A DNA stretch of 9,087 nucleotides from Flemingiibacterium sp045534235 (GTDB lineage: Bacteria > Bacillota > Clostridia > Oscillospirales > CAG-272), in NCBI GenBank assembly GCA_045534235.1, contig JAZSJI010000058.1, forward strand, positions 1 to 9,087. Direction: 5' to 3'. Position 1 is the stretch's first letter. Each line of letters starts with the position of its first letter. This document shows, one piece after another, positions 6,451 through 9,087 of this stretch. The notes under the pieces were generated by a model. The model was not told the origin of the DNA. It worked only from the letters and a program-made list of their open reading frames with translations, and did no database searches. The translations under genes and the position numbers were made by a program.

Positions 6451-6468
6451 CTTCATTCAAGGAAGCGA

Positions 6469-8196
6469 TTACTCAATCGCTCCGACCTTACAAAGCTGTG
6501 TGCAAAGTCCGCAGCCCGTGCAGAGAGTTGCGTCGATCTTCGCCTTGCCGTCCACGATGGAAATACAAGGACAGCCTATCTTCATACACATCTTGCAGCC
6601 AACGCACTTGTCTGCGTTTACGGTAAGTGCAGGCTCACGCTTAACGTACTTGAGAAGCGCGCAGGGACGGCGGCAGATGATAACCGACGGACAGTTTGCC
6701 GCGAGCTCTTCACGGAGCACGGCCTCGGTAGCCTTGAGATCGCCCGGATCAACGACGCGGATGTGCGCTTCGTCAACGCCTGCTGCCTTCGCGATATTTT
6801 CAAGCATAATGCCCGTTACAGGCTCGCCCTTTAAGGTGTAGCCCGTGCAGGGGTTCTGCTGATGTCCCGTCATACCCGTGATACTGTTGTCCACGATAAC
6901 GACGGTGGATATACCCTTATTATATGTAATGTCTACAAGTCCGGTGATACCCGAATGCATGAACGTCGAGTCGCCGATTACGGCTACGCACTTGTCTGCC
7001 TCGCCGCGGACTTTATTAAAGCCGTGGAGCGCCGATATGGACGCGCCCATACAGAGCGTGGTATCCATCGCCGCGAGCGGTGCCGCCGCGCCGAGCGTAT
7101 AACAGCCGATGTCGCCGCTTACGTAAAGTCCGAGCTTCTTAAAGAGGTAGAAAACGCCTCTGTGCGGACAGCCCGGGCAAAGAACGGGCGGACGCACGGG
7201 AATGTTGTCCTCGAGCGTATACGCGTCATTCTTCTTGCCAAGCAGAACGTCTGCGAGAAGCTCCTGCGAGAACTCGCCGCATATCGGAAGCAAATTCTTG
7301 CCGTCGCACTTGATACCAAGCGCCTTAACGTGCGTTTCGATAACGGGATCAAGCTCCTCGATAACGATAACGCGCTCATACTTCGCCGCGAAATCCTTAA
7401 TTATCTGTGTCGGGAGCGGATTTAAGAGTCCGAGCTTCAAGTAGGACGCAGAGTCGCCGAACGCCTCAAGCGCGTAGCAGAAGGACGGACCTGCGGTGAT
7501 GATACCGATCTTCGCACCCTTGTTTTCGATCACCTTATTAAACGGGCAATTTTCAGCAAGCTCTGCGAGCTTTTTAAGTCTGTCCTCAACAACAACGTGT
7601 CTGCCGCGAGCCATCGCAGGCATCATAACGTGCTTTGAAATGTCCTTCTCATACGGCTTCACAGGCACTTCCACTCTATCGGAAAGTTCAACTACCGACT
7701 GCGAGTGAGAAACGCGCGTATTAAGACGGAGAATGAAGGGAGTGTCGTACTTTTCGGAATATTCGTAAGCGAGCTTTGTGAACTCAAGGCACTCGCCCGA
7801 GTCGGACGGCTCGAGTATCGGAAGCTTCGCCGCGATAGCGTAGTGACGGCTGTCCTGCTCGTTCTGCGAGGAGTGCATACCGGGGTCGTCAGCGACACCG
7901 ATAACAAATCCGCCGTTAACTCCGACGTAAGAGGTTATAAAGAGCGGGTCCGCCGCAACGTTAAGACCGACGTGCTTCATTGCGCAGAACGCGCGTCCGC
8001 CGCCGATAGATGCGCCGAGTGCGGCTTCGAGGGCGACCTTTTCGTTAGGTGCCCACTCCGCGTAAACTTCATCGTATTTAGCTACCGCCTCGGTTATCTC
8101 GGTACTCGGAGTGCCGGGATAGCTCGAAACGAAATGCACGCCTGCTTCGTACAGTCCGCGTGCAACGGCTTCATTGCCAAGCATTATTTTTTTCAT
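6469..8196 (-). CDS. iorA: Indolepyruvate:ferredoxin oxidoreductase, alpha subunit
   Basis: This 575-aa catalytic subunit is thiamine-diphosphate dependent and passes electrons through iron-sulfur clusters to ferredoxin. In order it has a POR N-terminal domain (GNEAVARGLYEAGV, SSYPGTPSTEI 24-34, WAPNEKVALEAALGAS 48-63) and a middle domain. Next comes CPGCPHRG (340-347), then the ThDP domain with GDIGCYTLG (361-369), GDSTFMHSGITGL (408-420) and IVDNSITGMTGHQQNP (434-449). A C-terminal 2x[4Fe-4S] ferredoxin domain has Cys531/534/537/542 and Cys559/562/565/569. Oddities are an extra Cys544 after CP and CK rather than the usual CP at the last cluster Cys. I chose the start at 8196 because GGAG (8206-8209) lies 9 bases upstream. 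The open frame to 8337 runs through repeat DNA. The length is near the usual 580-620 residues. Confidence 0.96.
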   Translation of the reverse strand: MKKIMLGNEAVARGLYEAGVHFVSSYPGTPSTEITEAVAKYDEVYAEWAPNEKVALEAALGASIGGGRAFCAMKHVGLNVAADPLFITSYVGVNGGFVIGVADDPGMHSSQNEQDSRHYAIAAKLPILEPSDSGECLEFTKLAYEYSEKYDTPFILRLNTRVSHSQSVVELSDRVEVPVKPYEKDISKHVMMPAMARGRHVVVEDRLKKLAELAENCPFNKVIENKGAKIGIITAGPSFCYALEAFGDSASYLKLGLLNPLPTQIIKDFAAKYERVIVIEELDPVIETHVKALGIKCDGKNLLPICGEFSQELLADVLLGKKNDAYTLEDNIPVRPPVLCPGCPHRGVFYLFKKLGLYVSGDIGCYTLGAAAPLAAMDTTLCMGASISALHGFNKVRGEADKCVAVIGDSTFMHSGITGLVDITYNKGISTVVIVDNSITGMTGHQQNPCTGYTLKGEPVTGIMLENIAKAAGVDEAHIRVVDPGDLKATEAVLREELAANCPSVIICRRPCALLKYVKREPALTVNADKCVGCKMCMKIGCPCISIVDGKAKIDATLCTGCGLCTQLCKVGAIE

Positions 8197-8233
8197 TTTT
8201 GTATTCTCCAAAAATATAGATTTACTAAGGTTT

Positions 8234-8521
8234 GTGCGCTTCGCGCACGGTTTTCTCGGCGGCATTTCCGCCGAGGTCGGGGGAAAGCATTGCTCGCGAC
8301 CGTTCCGGTCGCTCGGTTGGGGAGGCGCTGCGCTCAAACGCCGCTCCGCCCTCCCCTACACCCCACCCGGCTCGGCTGCTACGGCTTTAGTTTGTCTAAA
8401 CTATTGATCTCGCAGCCAAGGAGGTTGGGGGTGCAGGGGGCAGGAAACTTCGGCGTTTGAGATGGTTCCTGCCCCTCCCCATCGCACAAACGCACGAATC
8501 CTGCCCCCGTGCGTCTGTGCG
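8234..8521. repeat. Palindromic intergenic element upstream of iorA
   Basis: This element fills most of the 355-bp gap between iorA and the GH43-like gene, and no gene is seen in it. It is organised around the centre tagttt/aaacta (8388-8393 with 8398-8403). The words ctcaaacgccg (8333-8343) and cggcgtttgag (8451-8461) are perfect inverted copies symmetric about 8397. Nested arms include cccctacacccca against gggggtgcagggg. The right copy sits in the loop of ggggcaggaa/ttcctgcccc (8437-8446 with 8466-8475). Flanking hairpins are gtgcgc/gcgcac (8234-8248), ctcggcgg/ccgccgag (8255-8275) and gcgaccg/cggtcgc (8296-8312). A 14-bp stem with one mismatch closes the right side (8483-8496 with 8508-8521). 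It shares the core word, the layout and the gaggtcgg word with 6236-6450. Confidence 0.8.
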
Positions 8522-8551
8522 CCGATTTGGGCAGTTGTGCTGCCTTTTTGT

Positions 8552-9087
8552 TTACAGCCCCGCGGGTTCGATCTGCAGCTCGCCCTGCTCCTCCGTCAGC
8601 GTGAACATCCGCGCGCGCTCAAGGCCGCCGCTGTTCGGCTGGTGCAGAGTCAGACGGCGGACGCCGCCGTTGTCCGTAAATATCATTGCGTGGCCGCCGT
8701 CCTGCTTGAACAGCAGCGAATGATCGTGATGCCACGGCCCCGCGATTTTGCCGCTCTCCGATACTGCCGCGCCGAGGGCGTAGCTGCGTTTTCCCTCCTC
8801 CGTATGGAAGGACGACCAGATCATCGCAAGCGCACCGCGGCTCAGCTTCTGCAGAAAGGGTCCGTCCGTGATGAGACATACCTGCCCCTCCCGCACCGTG
8901 TGCGCCCAGCCGCTCTCCGATGCGCGGAACAAAAGCATCGGCTCCCCGACGGGGGATTTGAGATCCTCCGTCAGCCGGATGGCGCACATCTCGCCGTCGC
9001 CCACCTGCAGCCATTCATGGCAGAAAATCATGTAGGGGACAGAGTCCTCCACAAAGAGCGTGCCGTCCAGGCATTCCCAGCCGGCAG
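8552..9087 (-). CDS. GH43-like glycosidase, C-terminal part (N terminus outside window)
   Basis: The visible 178 codons are the 3' part of a gene that enters from the right edge. The frame stays open to the edge, reading AGWECLDGTLFVEDSVPYMIFCHEW at the visible start, so the GTG at 9052 is an internal Val and not a start. The sequence resembles five-bladed beta-propeller glycosidases of family GH43. The family-like elements are VEDSVPYMIFCHEWLQVGDGEM, a VCLITDGPFL strand, LAMIWSSF, ESGKIAGPW and DGGHAMIFTDNGGVRRLTLHQPNS. Family members cleave arabinose- or xylose-containing plant glycans, and the substrate here cannot be told. The catalytic Asp is expected in the missing N-terminal part. Base composition is clearly higher in G+C than in the ior genes (42 of 60 in 8561-8620, versus 30 of 60 in 7321-7380). 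No obvious minus-strand terminator follows it before the repeat at 8234-8521. Confidence 0.82.
   Translation of the reverse strand, partial: AGWECLDGTLFVEDSVPYMIFCHEWLQVGDGEMCAIRLTEDLKSPVGEPMLLFRASESGWAHTVREGQVCLITDGPFLQKLSRGALAMIWSSFHTEEGKRSYALGAAVSESGKIAGPWHHDHSLLFKQDGGHAMIFTDNGGVRRLTLHQPNSGGLERARMFTLTEEQGELQIEPAGL

Noticed and set aside
8197..8337. 47-codon N-terminal extension of iorA
   Set aside because: It translates repeat DNA, whereas the family N terminus and GGAG ribosome site both fit the ATG at 8196.
7705..8460. 251-codon plus-strand open frame
   Set aside because: It is antisense to iorA and then runs through repeat hairpins. The product has no recognisable features.
6236..8521. 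Repeats around iorA as a CRISPR array or an insertion sequence
   Set aside because: Units are not evenly spaced or identical, and no transposase frame or clear terminal inverted repeat with target duplication is seen.
8529..8553. Terminator-like hairpin ggcag/ctgcc followed by TTTTT on the plus strand
   Set aside because: It is oriented for plus-strand transcription, but no plus-strand gene precedes it and the stem is only 5 bp. On the minus strand there is no T run after it.

Overview
The window looks like chromosomal DNA of an anaerobic, probably gut-dwelling member of the Clostridia. The pointers are an indolepyruvate:ferredoxin oxidoreductase operon with its ACT-domain partner, a YitT/DUF2179 membrane protein, an NhaC-type antiporter, a DUF6440-like small protein, sigma-A style promoters and short T-tailed hairpin terminators. 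The genus cannot be read from the sequence. No rRNA, tRNA, CRISPR array, transposase or phage gene was seen.

Layout, left to right. (1) 1-180 is a GC-rich, hairpin-dense intergenic repeat, followed by a 60-aa DUF6440-like gene (+). It converges on a membrane-anchored PDZ protein (-), and the two share a bidirectional terminator at 419-443. (2) An NhaC-family antiporter gene (-, 1262-3061) has its own consensus promoter and terminator. Its product carries an unusual signal-peptide-like and acidic N-terminal extension. (3) A yitT-like gene (-) and a LysR regulator gene (+) are divergent. Their promoters interlock around 4190-4233. A T-N11-A dyad at 4237-4257 lies about 64 bp upstream of the predicted yitT start site and just downstream of the lysR start site, which suggests LysR controls both genes. 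(4) A minus-strand operon iorA - iorB - ACT (8196 down to 5177) ends at a terminator shared with lysR. It should encode indolepyruvate:ferredoxin oxidoreductase (aromatic 2-oxoacid to aryl-acetyl-CoA plus reduced ferredoxin) and a small double-ACT protein that may sense an amino acid. (5) The 3' part of a GH43-like glycosidase gene (-) runs off the right edge and is clearly more GC-rich than its neighbours.

The least ordinary signal is not a gene. Two long palindrome-based intergenic elements, 6236-6450 and 8234-8521, flank iorA. One sits between iorA and iorB, where the genes are normally adjacent. They share the word ctcaaacgccg, arranged as inverted copies about 120-130 bp apart around an AT-rich centre, with G/C-rich nested arms and terminal hairpins. 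The 1-180 region has a similar style and shares a short word. This looks like a dispersed, non-coding, structured repeat family, possibly MITE-like.

The genes themselves belong to known families. I found no convincing new enzymatic or defence system here.
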